In this document: positions 1-6,024 of the stretch, in pieces
How the letters are laid out: every line of letters begins with the position of its first letter
Position numbering within the stretch: position 1 is the first letter of the stretch
NCBI GenBank assembly: GCA_005882715.1
Contig: VBEI01000131.1
Span: 1 to 16,169 of the forward strand
Reading direction: 5' to 3'
Length of the DNA stretch: 16,169 nucleotides
Origin: Chloroflexota bacterium
GTDB lineage: Bacteria > Chloroflexota > Dehalococcoidia > SM23-28-2 > RBG-16-64-32
The notes under the pieces: model-generated
Databases searched by the model: none
Told to the model about the DNA's origin: nothing
What the model saw: only the letters and a program-made list of their open reading frames with translations
Made by a program: the position numbers and the translations under genes

Positions 1-34
1 CGATGCAGAATTGAAACGGATCGAGAAACGCTGA
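1..34 (+). CDS. possible 3' end of an upstream gene (partial)
   Basis: The second reading frame runs from the window edge to a TGA at 32-34 and reads DAELKRIEKR, a charged, helix-like tail typical of a protein C-terminus. Only ten codons are visible, so neither family nor reality can be judged. The other two forward frames are also open here, which weakens the call. Confidence 0.25.
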   Translation, partial: DAELKRIEKR

Positions 35-83
35 TAACGGCCGGGCGGATATTCAAGACGCTCACGACCCGTGTCCGCGGCCG

Positions 84-89
84 TATAGT
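84..89 (+). promoter_or_regulatory. -10 box for leaderless APH-like gene
   Basis: TATAGT ends 9 nt before the TTG at 99. No Shine-Dalgarno lies between them, so transcription would begin at or next to the start codon. The 17-nt-upstream position (CTCACG) is a poor -35. The same arrangement recurs before other genes in the window. Confidence 0.35.
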
Positions 90-98
90 AGCCATGCA

Positions 99-1184
99 TT
101 GATCGCCAAATCGATACGCGAAGAACCGAGGATCCCACGCGAGACGCTCCGAGCCTGTCTGCAAAAAGAGTTTGGGCTGGTCCCAGCGACGATCGATTTC
201 CTTCCGATTGGAAGGGACATGAATGCGGGCGTTTATCGCGTCTTGAGCGAGAAGGGAGCTCCGTACTTGCTCAAGGTCAAGTCCGGGGAATTCTACGCAG
301 CGAGCTGCATCGTTCCGCGGTGCCTCTCCGATCAGGGCATCGAATCTGTGGTCGCCGCGCTGCGAACAACGACAAACGGTTTGTGGGCGCGGGCCGGAGA
401 GTGGACCGTTCTCGTGTACCCATACCTCGAGGGGGACACGGGCTGGGCGGGAATGTCTGAAGAGCACTGGAAGACCACAGGCGCCATCTTCAGACGGGTC
501 CACGAGGTCGCGCTGCCGCCTGCGGGCTTTGACGGCGTGCGAAGGGAAACCTTCGACCCGTCAGGATACGCCCGCTCAATCGAGAACCTCGAGACACACC
601 TGGAAACTTTGGGAGTCGGGGGTCGAAAGTCGGAACAGGCTCTCCGCCGCTCGTGGACAAAACACCGATCGACGATTTACGCGCTGCTCACCTCTATGGA
701 CAAGCTCGCAAGCGTGCTCCGGACACAAACCCGGCCACACGTCATCTGTCACGCAGACCTGCATCCGGGCAACCTGCTGCGTGACCGGGCCGGCAATGTA
801 TTCGTCGTCGATTGGGACGACGTGATGCTGGCTCCCAGAGAGCGAGACTTCATTTTTGTCGGAGAGCCAGCTCACGCATCGCGCGAATACGGTTCTCCGT
901 TCTTTCAGGGATACGGCGAGGCGGAGATCGATTGGACTCTGCTTACCTACTATCGCTACGAGCGGGTGATACAAGACCTCGTCGAGGACGCCGGACAGGT
1001 GCTGTTTAGGGACGACCTGAGCGAGGAGGTAAAGTCCGAGGCCGCGCGGGCGTTTCGAGCGAGCCTCGAGGGCCGCAACTTCGCCGCCGCGCAGTCTGCC
1101 GCGGCGCATGTACCCGAAGACCTCACGGTACAAGGAATCGGCCGGAGGGGCGGCGGATCGATGCCACGGCCGCGAAGGGGCTGA
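99..1184 (+). CDS. aminoglycoside phosphotransferase-family protein, APH(9)-like
   Basis: A 361-residue protein with the bilobal APH/choline-kinase fold. The N-lobe carries the probable ATP lysine (LLKVK, about residue 59). The catalytic loop HADLHPGNLL (H218, D220, N225) is followed by the metal-binding DWDD (D238). The N-lobe pattern 'YLLKVKSGEF...VP..L...GI..VVA.L.T' resembles spectinomycin kinase APH(9) and related environmental kinases. The true substrate cannot be read from sequence and could be an amino sugar or another small molecule. The start is TTG: no ATG or GTG lies in frame between the upstream stop (12-14) and 99, and a -10-like box sits 9 nt upstream. The last ~15 residues (Gly/Arg/Pro-rich) look like a read-through tail. 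The gene is monocistronic and converges with the next gene. Confidence 0.85.
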   Translation: MIAKSIREEPRIPRETLRACLQKEFGLVPATIDFLPIGRDMNAGVYRVLSEKGAPYLLKVKSGEFYAASCIVPRCLSDQGIESVVAALRTTTNGLWARAGEWTVLVYPYLEGDTGWAGMSEEHWKTTGAIFRRVHEVALPPAGFDGVRRETFDPSGYARSIENLETHLETLGVGGRKSEQALRRSWTKHRSTIYALLTSMDKLASVLRTQTRPHVICHADLHPGNLLRDRAGNVFVVDWDDVMLAPRERDFIFVGEPAHASREYGSPFFQGYGEAEIDWTLLTYYRYERVIQDLVEDAGQVLFRDDLSEEVKSEAARAFRASLEGRNFAAAQSAAAHVPEDLTVQGIGRRGGGSMPRPRRG

Positions 1185-1202
1185 GCCCCGGCCAGGGCCG
1201 CG

Positions 1203-1237
1203 GTGAAAGTACCAGATACGAAGTACGAGGTACGAAG
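1203..1237 (+). repeat. degenerate heptanucleotide repeat tract A
   Basis: Five consecutive 7-mers: GTGAAAG, TACCAGA, TACGAAG, TACGAGG, TACGAAG. The tract lies in the gap between two convergent genes, directly before a small GC hairpin. Purine-rich 7-bp-period tracts occur at several other places in the window. Confidence 0.7.
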
Positions 1238-1239
1238 GA

Positions 1240-1268
1240 CCGCCTGCGGCGGAGTTTGTTTGGCAAAA
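1240..1268. repeat. mini-hairpin plus GAGTTTGTTTGGCA motif, copy 1
   Basis: CCGCC-TGC-GGCGG (5-bp stem, triloop) is followed by AGTTTGTTTGGCAAAA. A second copy with a different stem but the same arrangement sits at 2363-2388, and a shorter GGGCGAGTTTGTTGG lies at 1289-1303. It could be a weak intrinsic terminator for the plus-strand APH gene or a small dispersed repeat. Confidence 0.4.
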
Positions 1269-1352
1269 TCGCGTTGCCGACGCGTAACGGGCGAGTTTGT
1301 TGGAAGAAATGGCCCTCACCCCGCCTTCGGCGACCCTCGGCCCTGCGCGGGG

Positions 1353-2229
1353 TTAATTCCCGAGCCGACCGTAGGAGCGCAGAATGCATAGCGCCTCGAT
1401 TGTCCGCCAGGAGCGGCCTTCCAGCTCTGTCGCCGGCGTCCAGACGAAGTATGTGATGGGCCATCCGCCGTCCGGCTGTTGAAGCCTTGCCAGTGCGTCC
1501 AGATGCGCATCGATTACCTCTTCAGCAAAAAGGCTACGGGCGATGCTCGACGGCGTTGGCGCGAAATTCAACGGCTTCAAGACCTCCCGCGGCTCATCCG
1601 GGTCAAGCGAGAGGTCGCCCAGTTGCAGCATCCGCTTCCCAAACTCTTCGAACACGCTCGCTGCCCGCGCCCGGTCGGGAACGTACTCGAAGAACGTCAG
1701 GACCGATCTCACCTCGTATCCGCCGATTTCCGCCTGCTCATCGATTTTTTGGCCAGCAGAAGGCGGTTGCCGGATCTCGCCATGGGTGCTCGATCTTCCA
1801 CTTTTGGAGAAGTCCCGCTACCGCGGCGGTCGGATTGAGCGAGGCAGGCGGGTTGTCGCTGGTCTCCCACCAGGGCGCCCTCGGGTAATCTCGAACGGAC
1901 GGTAGAACCCAAGGAACCCCACCCTCGTCTGTTGTGATGGTCTGTAGATAGTCACACGCTCGCCCGATCATTGTTTCTTCGATCGCGCCGACCTGATCGA
2001 GCGTCCTGAAGGCGAACTCCGTCGGCACCGGCTGACTTACCGGCCCACGAATGTCCGGCTCGAGCCCGTTGCCAAAGCCGCCGTCCTTGTTCTGGTAGGG
2101 GCGCAGCGCTTCCAAAGCACGCATCATGTCGCCCCCTAGGAAGAGCGCCGCGAAGACTTGGCGTTCGAGTACACGAGCGTTCCGCCAGATGAAATCGGCG
2201 GCAGCACCGAGGTCTACGTGAGGATTCAT
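1353..2229 (-). pseudogene. prenyltransferase/squalene-cyclase-like repeat protein, one frameshift
   Basis: Two adjoining minus-strand reading frames form one protein of about 291 residues. The N-terminal half (1738-2229) carries QNKDGGFGNG near residue 46 and DEGGVPW near 101. The C-terminal half (up to about 1745) carries LARLQQPDGGWP. These DGG-containing helical repeats mark the alpha-alpha toroid fold of terpene cyclases and protein prenyltransferases. No DxDD catalytic motif is visible, so cyclase activity is unlikely and function is unknown. Removing one T from the T6 run at 1745-1750 restores a continuous reading (PKIDEQAEIGGYEVRSVLTF). It is either a recent pseudogene or a homopolymer sequencing error. 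The start ATG at 2229 has GGAGC about 9 nt upstream and a GATAAT -10 at 2253-2248. Confidence 0.75.
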
Positions 2230-2362
2230 CCGGTTGCTCCAGGAACGATTATCCGCGATTGAGGTGACACCCGGATGTCAGTAGTGCGAGAGATGAGATG
2301 ACCACGCTACGGATCGCCCAACCTTGAGCCGCCCGACGACCTCGGGAAGACGGCTTGAAGTG

Positions 2363-2388
2363 CTCGCTCGGCGAGTTTGTTTGGCACA
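2363..2388. repeat. mini-hairpin plus GAGTTTGTTTGGCA motif, copy 2
   Basis: CTCGC-TCG-GCGAG followed by TTTGTTTGGCACAA matches the layout and the 3' motif of 1240-1268, while the stem sequence differs. It lies between two minus-strand genes. Confidence 0.4.
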
Positions 2389-2389
2389 A

Positions 2390-2407
2390 CGGGTGCTGGC
2401 GCACCCG
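2390..2407 (-). terminator. 7-bp perfect hairpin downstream of the Mth938-domain gene
   Basis: CGGGTGC-TGGC-GCACCCG is a perfect 7-bp stem with a tetraloop, about 57 nt past the stop of the minus-strand Mth938-domain gene. Read on the minus strand it is followed by TTGTGCC, only a weak U-tract, so termination is plausible but unproven. Confidence 0.35.
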
Positions 2408-2463
2408 CTGTCATCCCTTCGTGTCCACCCAACCCTCAGGGCAGGTTCTCGCCGGAAGCCCTT

Positions 2464-2817
2464 TCAGCAGGTCACGTGGAGGATGGCTGCCACTGACTTG
2501 CGATCGGCCGCGGCGAGAAGCTCGCAGGCCTCGGCGGTAGGCCGAGCGACGACCTCCACCCGCCGTTTGGCGGCGGCGCGGTAGAGCTCGTCGGTAATCG
2601 GTAGCTGGCCGCTGGCGCCGGTACCGACGATAAGCAGCGGCGCCGACCAGGGGACCGCCTCGTCGGGGGTGAGCGGGGTATGTCCGTACGCCGCCCGTTG
2701 CTTCTTCGATGGCCCCTTCTTACGCCGCCGGATGCGACCCTTCTCGATGACGACATCGTGGTCGAAGCGCCGGCCATCGATCTCGATCTGTCCAAAGGAG
2801 ACGAGGCTGCACTTCAT
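2464..2817 (-). CDS. Mth938-like (DUF498/AAMDC) domain protein
   Basis: A 117-residue protein with the Mth938-like fold: an N-terminal beta region (FGQIEIDGRRFDHDVVI), a basic linker (RRRKKGPSKKQR), LLIVGTGASGQLP, and then a Rossmann-like ending (VEVVARPTAEACELLAA). The family includes archaeal Mth938 and eukaryotic AAMDC/NDUFAF3. In bacteria it is mostly uncharacterised and no reaction is assigned. ATG at 2817 is preferred over the in-frame GTG at 2829 because GAGG sits 6 nt before the ATG. It lies in the same orientation as the downstream cyclase-like gene but 234 nt away, with hairpins between, so the two are probably not co-transcribed. Confidence 0.75.
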   Translation of the reverse strand: MKCSLVSFGQIEIDGRRFDHDVVIEKGRIRRRKKGPSKKQRAAYGHTPLTPDEAVPWSAPLLIVGTGASGQLPITDELYRAAAKRRVEVVARPTAEACELLAAADRKSVAAILHVTC

Positions 2818-2891
2818 GACCGTCCTCACGGCAAATCATGCCACGGACCCGCGGATGGGGCCAGCCGCTGGGAGGACCAGCTCGTAGGGGC

Positions 2892-2897
2892 TATAAT
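2892..2897 (+). promoter_or_regulatory. -10 box for the small aromatic-rich protein gene
   Basis: A perfect TATAAT, 44 nt before the ATG at 2942, in the divergent gap between the Mth938-domain gene and this one. The position 17 nt upstream (TGGGAG) is a poor -35, so strength is uncertain. Confidence 0.45.
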
Positions 2898-2941
2898 CCG
2901 AGTATCAACAACCGGCCCGCGAACGAACAGGCAGCACCGAA

Positions 2942-3151
2942 ATGAAGCGTGTTGTCGGCCTTTTGGCGACGCTGTACCGCGAGCTACGGGACTCCTACAA
3001 GATCTTCCGTCCAGAGTGGGACTGGTGGCGCTGGGGCATCGGGTTATGGTTCGATGCTGACCTGGACCCGGGCTTCGACTGGACTCACCTCTTGTTCTTT
3101 ATGCATCTGGGGCCGTTCCGCTTGACCATGGGCCTCGAAGATAACGACTAA
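2942..3151 (+). CDS. small aromatic-rich hypothetical protein
   Basis: A 69-residue protein unusually rich in Trp and Phe: RPEWDWWRWGIGLWFD at residues 23-38 and HLLFFMHLGPFRLTMGL at 49-65. The second stretch could be a short membrane-associated or buried beta segment. No signal peptide or catalytic motif is visible, and I do not recognise the family. A perfect TATAAT lies 44 nt upstream, and a purine-poor leader gives no clear Shine-Dalgarno. It converges with the nitroreductase-family gene 20 nt downstream. The composition is protein-like rather than random, which is the main support for calling it real. Confidence 0.6.
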   Translation: MKRVVGLLATLYRELRDSYKIFRPEWDWWRWGIGLWFDADLDPGFDWTHLLFFMHLGPFRLTMGLEDND

Positions 3152-3171
3152 GGCAAACGGGTGACCGCGCC

Positions 3172-3597
3172 TCAGAGGCGCTCCAGCGCTATCACGGGTA
3201 TCTTTCGCGTCGTCCGTTGCTGGTACTCCGCGAACTGAGGGCGCAACGATGCCTGTTTCTCGAAGAGCCTATCGCGTTCCTCGCCGGTCATGATCGTGGC
3301 TCTCACCGGATAGCGGTCCGTGCCCACTTCGACAGTCGCGTCCGGATGTGCTTTCAGGTTGTGGTACCAGGCGGGGTGCTTTGGCGCGCCGCCCATCGAA
3401 CCGAAGACGTATATGCGCTCGCCTGGCCCGCCGGAAGCGTCGTCTTCACGCAGGTAGACCAATGGCGTCGTGTGCAGCCGCCCGCTGTTCGCGCCCGTCG
3501 AGGTCACCAGCACCATCGGTGCGCCCGCGAACGGTCCCCCCACTCTGCCCTCGTTCACTCGAAACTCTTCAATGATCCCCCGGTTGTAGTTCTGCAT
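3172..3597 (-). CDS. deazaflavin-dependent nitroreductase-family protein
   Basis: A 141-residue protein of the Ddn/F420H2-dependent split beta-barrel family (nitroreductase family deazaflavin-dependent oxidoreductase). Visible hallmarks are LVTSTGANSGRLHTTPLVYL (N-terminal barrel), YVFGSMGGAPKHPAWYHNL (cofactor-site signature) and the C-terminal ending KIPVIALERL. Members bind F420 and reduce quinones, nitroimidazoles or similar compounds, and the physiological substrate here is unknown. ATG 3597 is chosen over upstream in-frame starts because a near-perfect GGAGGT lies 9 nt before it, with a GATAAT -10 at 3624-3619. The gene implies that the organism makes F420, consistent with Chloroflexota or Actinomycetota. 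Confidence 0.88.
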   Translation of the reverse strand: MQNYNRGIIEEFRVNEGRVGGPFAGAPMVLVTSTGANSGRLHTTPLVYLREDDASGGPGERIYVFGSMGGAPKHPAWYHNLKAHPDATVEVGTDRYPVRATIMTGEERDRLFEKQASLRPQFAEYQQRTTRKIPVIALERL

Positions 3598-3868
3598 ACG
3601 ATCCGTACCTCCGCTGCGATTATCCCCGCGCAGGTCTGTTAGGGCCAGGCGAGCTGGTCGCAGTGACATTGCCTCTTGGAGATCGCTTTCCGCTTCGGTT
3701 AGGGTAGAGGTGAGTGGAGGGAGGATGATGACGTCGCGGCGGAAGGGGGCAGGAGCTGATGAGGCCCCGGGAGCGCAAGGCGGCGAACGAGCGGGCGCAA
3801 AAAACCCTTTTTTTGCAAAACGAATTCAGCGCTCATTGATCGGGCTAAGGCAATGGGAGGAGGATGAC

Positions 3869-4379
3869 GTGGCGGTGGAACGGAATAAGAAACGCGGCGG
3901 CCGCCCTGGGACGCCGGACGGAAAGCAGTGGGCGCGACGGAACGCGATTAAGCATGGTGTGTTCGCGCAAGCACCCGTGCTCCCCCCTCCTCGAGGACGA
4001 GAGGGACCGGGAGCGGCTGCGGCAGGATGTGCTCGACTGGTTTTTCCTGGATGGCGAGTTCCAGGAGCCGCTGCCTTAGTGGGGTTGACGTGGTTAAGGA
4101 AGGTGGCCGAAGCGAAAAAGGGACTGCCGAGGCCGGCCCGGGGGCCGGGCGCCGCCCCAGGCGCTCGGCCCCAATGGTCGGGAAGGAGGTCGCTAAGTGT
4201 CGCTTCGATACGGTCGCCGGCCGGTGTCGCTCGCGCTGCTAGAGGAGGTCGAACATCACCGCCGGTTGCTCAAGCATGACCAGCACCAGGAACGGCCAGG
4301 CGAACCAGCGGAAAAGACCGAGAAACCACTCCACTCCCCGATGTATCACTCCACTTGCCTCCTTTTCCGCGGACTCTAG
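3869..4379 (+). pseudogene. decayed 'NALKHG'-motif hypothetical protein
   Basis: Fragments of one ancestral protein are spread over two frames. MAVERNKKRGGRPG followed by ARRNAIKHGVFAQAPVLP starts at GTG 3869, with GGGAGGAGG 5 nt upstream. LLEDERDRERLRQDVLDWF sits in a second frame up to TAG 4077-4079. LVGLTWLRKVAEAKKG is back in the first frame, and LLEEVEHHRRLLKH is again in the second, ending at 4379. Dropping one C from the C6 run at 3982-3987 joins the first two pieces. The order of motifs (GGRPG, RRN-KHG, acidic region, WLRxVAEA, late coiled region) resembles a widespread family of unknown function. Several lesions plus an in-frame stop argue for a true pseudogene rather than one sequencing error. 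An imperfect copy of its 5' end appears at 3717-3750. Confidence 0.55.
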
Positions 4380-4599
4380 CGTCGTTCTCCTTCTTCCAGT
4401 AAGCGCTGCTTGCCCCGGTAGCGCCAGCCTCTATCAACGTTCGTTTGTGGAAAGGCGGCGGCTGGTTGTTGACGCTCCTCATGCGGACCCGGCTGAGGCG
4501 GAATCGAACCCACTTGGCGTGCAAGCGGCCCGCCGGTTTCGGCTTAACGAACCCACAACCGAAGCGGCGCAGGTGCCGGGCAAGAGCGGTCGTCTTCAT
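4376..4599 (-). pseudogene. possible hicA toxin relic
   Basis: The minus strand starts at ATG 4599 with MKTTALARHLRRFGCGFVK, close to HicA toxin N-termini (xLxRHLRxxGCxxVR). After about 30 codons the HicA-like signal continues in another frame as RQQPAAAFPQTNVDRG, resembling the HicA 'RxxAVPRHxEVxRG' segment, and ends at TAG 4378-4376. The HxxW region and the RNA-cleaving His are not recognisable. No HicB antitoxin gene is present on either side. A TATAAT lies at 4631-4626 on the minus strand. The reading is tentative; the overlap with the 3' end of the plus-strand pseudogene suggests a decayed, once mobile region. Confidence 0.35.
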
Positions 4600-4650
4600 G
4601 GCTGGAAGGGAGGCGTTGGGGCGAGATTATACCTGCGAAGGAGGAGTTCG

Positions 4651-4857
4651 ATGATGGCGGCAGGCCGACAGAAGCTCGCTCAAGCCTCTACGTATGAATG
4701 CTCCCGGTGCGGTGATGAGTATCCGTTGGCGGGCGGCGATGACGAGTTACTGGTGATGATCCACCGGTTGCTGCATCTGGCTGCGGACTGGCGGTTCGTG
4801 TCGGCGGCGGGGCAACTGTCGGGCCAGCAGACGGGAGAGAAGCTTGCGACGGAGTGA
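4651..4857 (+). CDS. small CxxC hypothetical protein
   Basis: A 68-residue protein with a single zinc-knuckle-like YECSRCGDEY at residues 15-24, a helical middle (ELLVMIHRLLHLAADWRFV) and a polar tail. One CxxC pair is half a typical zinc ribbon, so metal binding would need dimerisation or the nearby His residues. The start is ATG 4651 (ATGATG), with a strong AAGGAGGAG placed 4-5 nt upstream, the best reason to accept it. Its TGA (4855-4857) opens the heptameric repeat tract at 4855-4903. Family not recognised. Confidence 0.45.
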   Translation: MMAAGRQKLAQASTYECSRCGDEYPLAGGDDELLVMIHRLLHLAADWRFVSAAGQLSGQQTGEKLATE

Positions 4858-4903
4858 CGAGCACGAAAGGTGGATGTACGAGAGACGAGGGAGGAGGGAC
4901 GAG
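4855..4903 (+). repeat. degenerate heptanucleotide repeat tract B
   Basis: Seven consecutive 7-mers: TGACGAG, CACGAAA, GGTGGAT, GTACGAG, AGACGAG, GGAGGAG, GGACGAG. The tract fills the gap between two convergent genes, beginning in the stop codon of one and ending 1 nt before the stop codon of the other. Confidence 0.75.
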
Positions 4904-4904
4904 C

Positions 4905-5813
4905 TTAAATGTCCTCGAAGTGCGTGAGCTGCTTGATGCGGCGGTAGCGGTCGAGGATCTCGTCGAAGGAGAGGCGTTCGAGGCGGCGGGTGCCGAAGTC
5001 CTCGACGCAGAAAGAGCCCATGACGCTGCCGAAGATGACGGCGCGGCGAAGGGTGGCCTGGTCTAGCTCCGGCTTTTGGGCGAGGTAGCCGAAGAAGCCG
5101 CCGGCGAAGCTGTCGCCGGCGCCGGTGGGGTCGACTTCGTCCTCTAAGGGATAGGCGGTCACGGCAAAGATATCGTCCTCGTTGAAGAGCATCGAGCCGT
5201 GCGAGCCGCGGGTCGCGACGAGCATCCTCGGGCCCATCTTCTGGATGGCGGCGGCTGCCTTGCGAAGGTTGTATTCGCCCGAGAGCTGACGGGCCTCCGC
5301 ATCGTCGACTTTGAGAATGTCCGCGCGCTTGAGGACATCGCGTAGATGCTGGGGCGTCGTCTCGATCCAGAGGTTCATCGAGTCCATGCCGACGATGCGC
5401 TTCGAGGTTACCTGGTCGAGCACGCTGAGCTGGAGCGAGGGGTGCATGTTACCGAGGAAGACGATGTCTGCCTCTCTATACGAGTCGGGCAGGCTGGGCT
5501 GGAATTGCTCGAACACATTGAGGTCGGTGAAGAGCGTCTCGCGGCTGTTGAGGTTGTAGCTATACTCGCCGCCCCAGCGAAAGGTCTTGCCGCGAGCGTG
5601 CTCGACGCCCTGGAGGTCAATCCGCCTGCCCTCAAACACCCGCATGTGCTGCTCGTTGAAGTCCTTGCCGACAACGGCGACGAGGTTGACGTCGGTGAAA
5701 TAGGAGGCGGCGACAGCGAAGTAGGTGAGGGAGCCGCCGACAACATCGTCGGCCTGACCGAAGGGCGTCTTGATGGTGTCGAGAGCGATGGAGCCGACGG
5801 CGACGATGGACAT
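4905..5813 (-). CDS. PfkB-family sugar kinase
   Basis: A 302-residue ribokinase-like protein, a normal length for the family. The N-terminal signature is VAVGSIALDTIKTPFG followed by VVGGSLTYFAVAAS (substrate-side Gly-Gly, residues 26-27). The C-terminal ATP/anion-hole motif DPTGAGDSFAGG places the catalytic base at D234. It phosphorylates a sugar or nucleoside hydroxyl using ATP; the exact substrate cannot be inferred. ATG 5813 begins the conserved sequence. The in-frame upstream extension to 5915 is encoded by repeat DNA and is rejected. No Shine-Dalgarno is present, and TATACT lies only 8 nt upstream, so the mRNA may be leaderless. Confidence 0.88.
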   Translation of the reverse strand: MSIVAVGSIALDTIKTPFGQADDVVGGSLTYFAVAASYFTDVNLVAVVGKDFNEQHMRVFEGRRIDLQGVEHARGKTFRWGGEYSYNLNSRETLFTDLNVFEQFQPSLPDSYREADIVFLGNMHPSLQLSVLDQVTSKRIVGMDSMNLWIETTPQHLRDVLKRADILKVDDAEARQLSGEYNLRKAAAAIQKMGPRMLVATRGSHGSMLFNEDDIFAVTAYPLEDEVDPTGAGDSFAGGFFGYLAQKPELDQATLRRAVIFGSVMGSFCVEDFGTRRLERLSFDEILDRYRRIKQLTHFEDI

Positions 5814-5821
5814 GTGTCGGG

Positions 5822-5827
5822 AGTATA
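5822..5827 (-). promoter_or_regulatory. -10 box for leaderless PfkB-family kinase gene
   Basis: Minus-strand TATACT ends 8 nt before ATG 5813. A partial -35 (TTCACC, 16 nt upstream) falls inside the heptameric repeat tract at 5834-5903. Confidence 0.45.
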
Positions 5828-5833
5828 GCGGAG

Positions 5834-5903
5834 GGAGGTGCGAGGTGAAAGGAGAAATGAGAGATGAGAAAGGTGAAAGGCCAAGGAGCCTAGAGACTCG
5901 AAG
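5834..5903 (+). repeat. degenerate heptanucleotide repeat tract C
   Basis: Ten consecutive 7-mers: GGAGGTG, CGAGGTG, AAAGGAG, AAATGAG, AGATGAG, AAAGGTG, AAAGGCC, AAGGAGC, CTAGAGA, CTCGAAG. This is the longest intergenic tract of the window. It lies in the divergent gap between the sugar kinase and the LuxR-type regulator and overlaps the upstream part of the kinase promoter. Confidence 0.75.
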
Positions 5904-5965
5904 GAGGGCAGGCATAAAGCCTGAAGGTCGAATCGTACGGGGCTAAGTACGAAAGAAGAAATGCG

Positions 5966-5994
5966 TTTACGAGTGGTGCAGCTTCTGGTAAACT
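5966..5994 (+). promoter_or_regulatory. promoter of LuxR-type regulator gene
   Basis: TTTACG (-35), 17-nt spacer, TAAACT (-10, 5989-5994), 31 nt before ATG 6025. Each box matches consensus at four of six positions. Confidence 0.4.
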
Positions 5995-6024
5995 GGCGCC
6001 ACCGTTGAGGAGGGGCTACGCAAA

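Noticed and set aside
576..1319. 247-codon minus-strand reading frame opposite the APH-like gene
   Set aside because: Antisense to a well-supported kinase, runs through repeat tract A, and has no protein-family signal.
4496..4518. tRNA T-arm-like sequence on the minus strand (GTGGGTTCGATTCC)
   Set aside because: The T-stem does not pair (GTGGG against CCGCC), and no anticodon arm or acceptor stem is found upstream. The bases belong to the possible hicA relic.
1203..5903. CRISPR array
   Set aside because: Repeat units are 7 bp, contiguous and degenerate. There are no spacers and no cas genes.
5814..5915. 34-residue N-terminal extension of the PfkB-family kinase
   Set aside because: Encoded by heptameric repeat DNA, low complexity, and absent from the family. 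ATG 5813 begins the conserved core.
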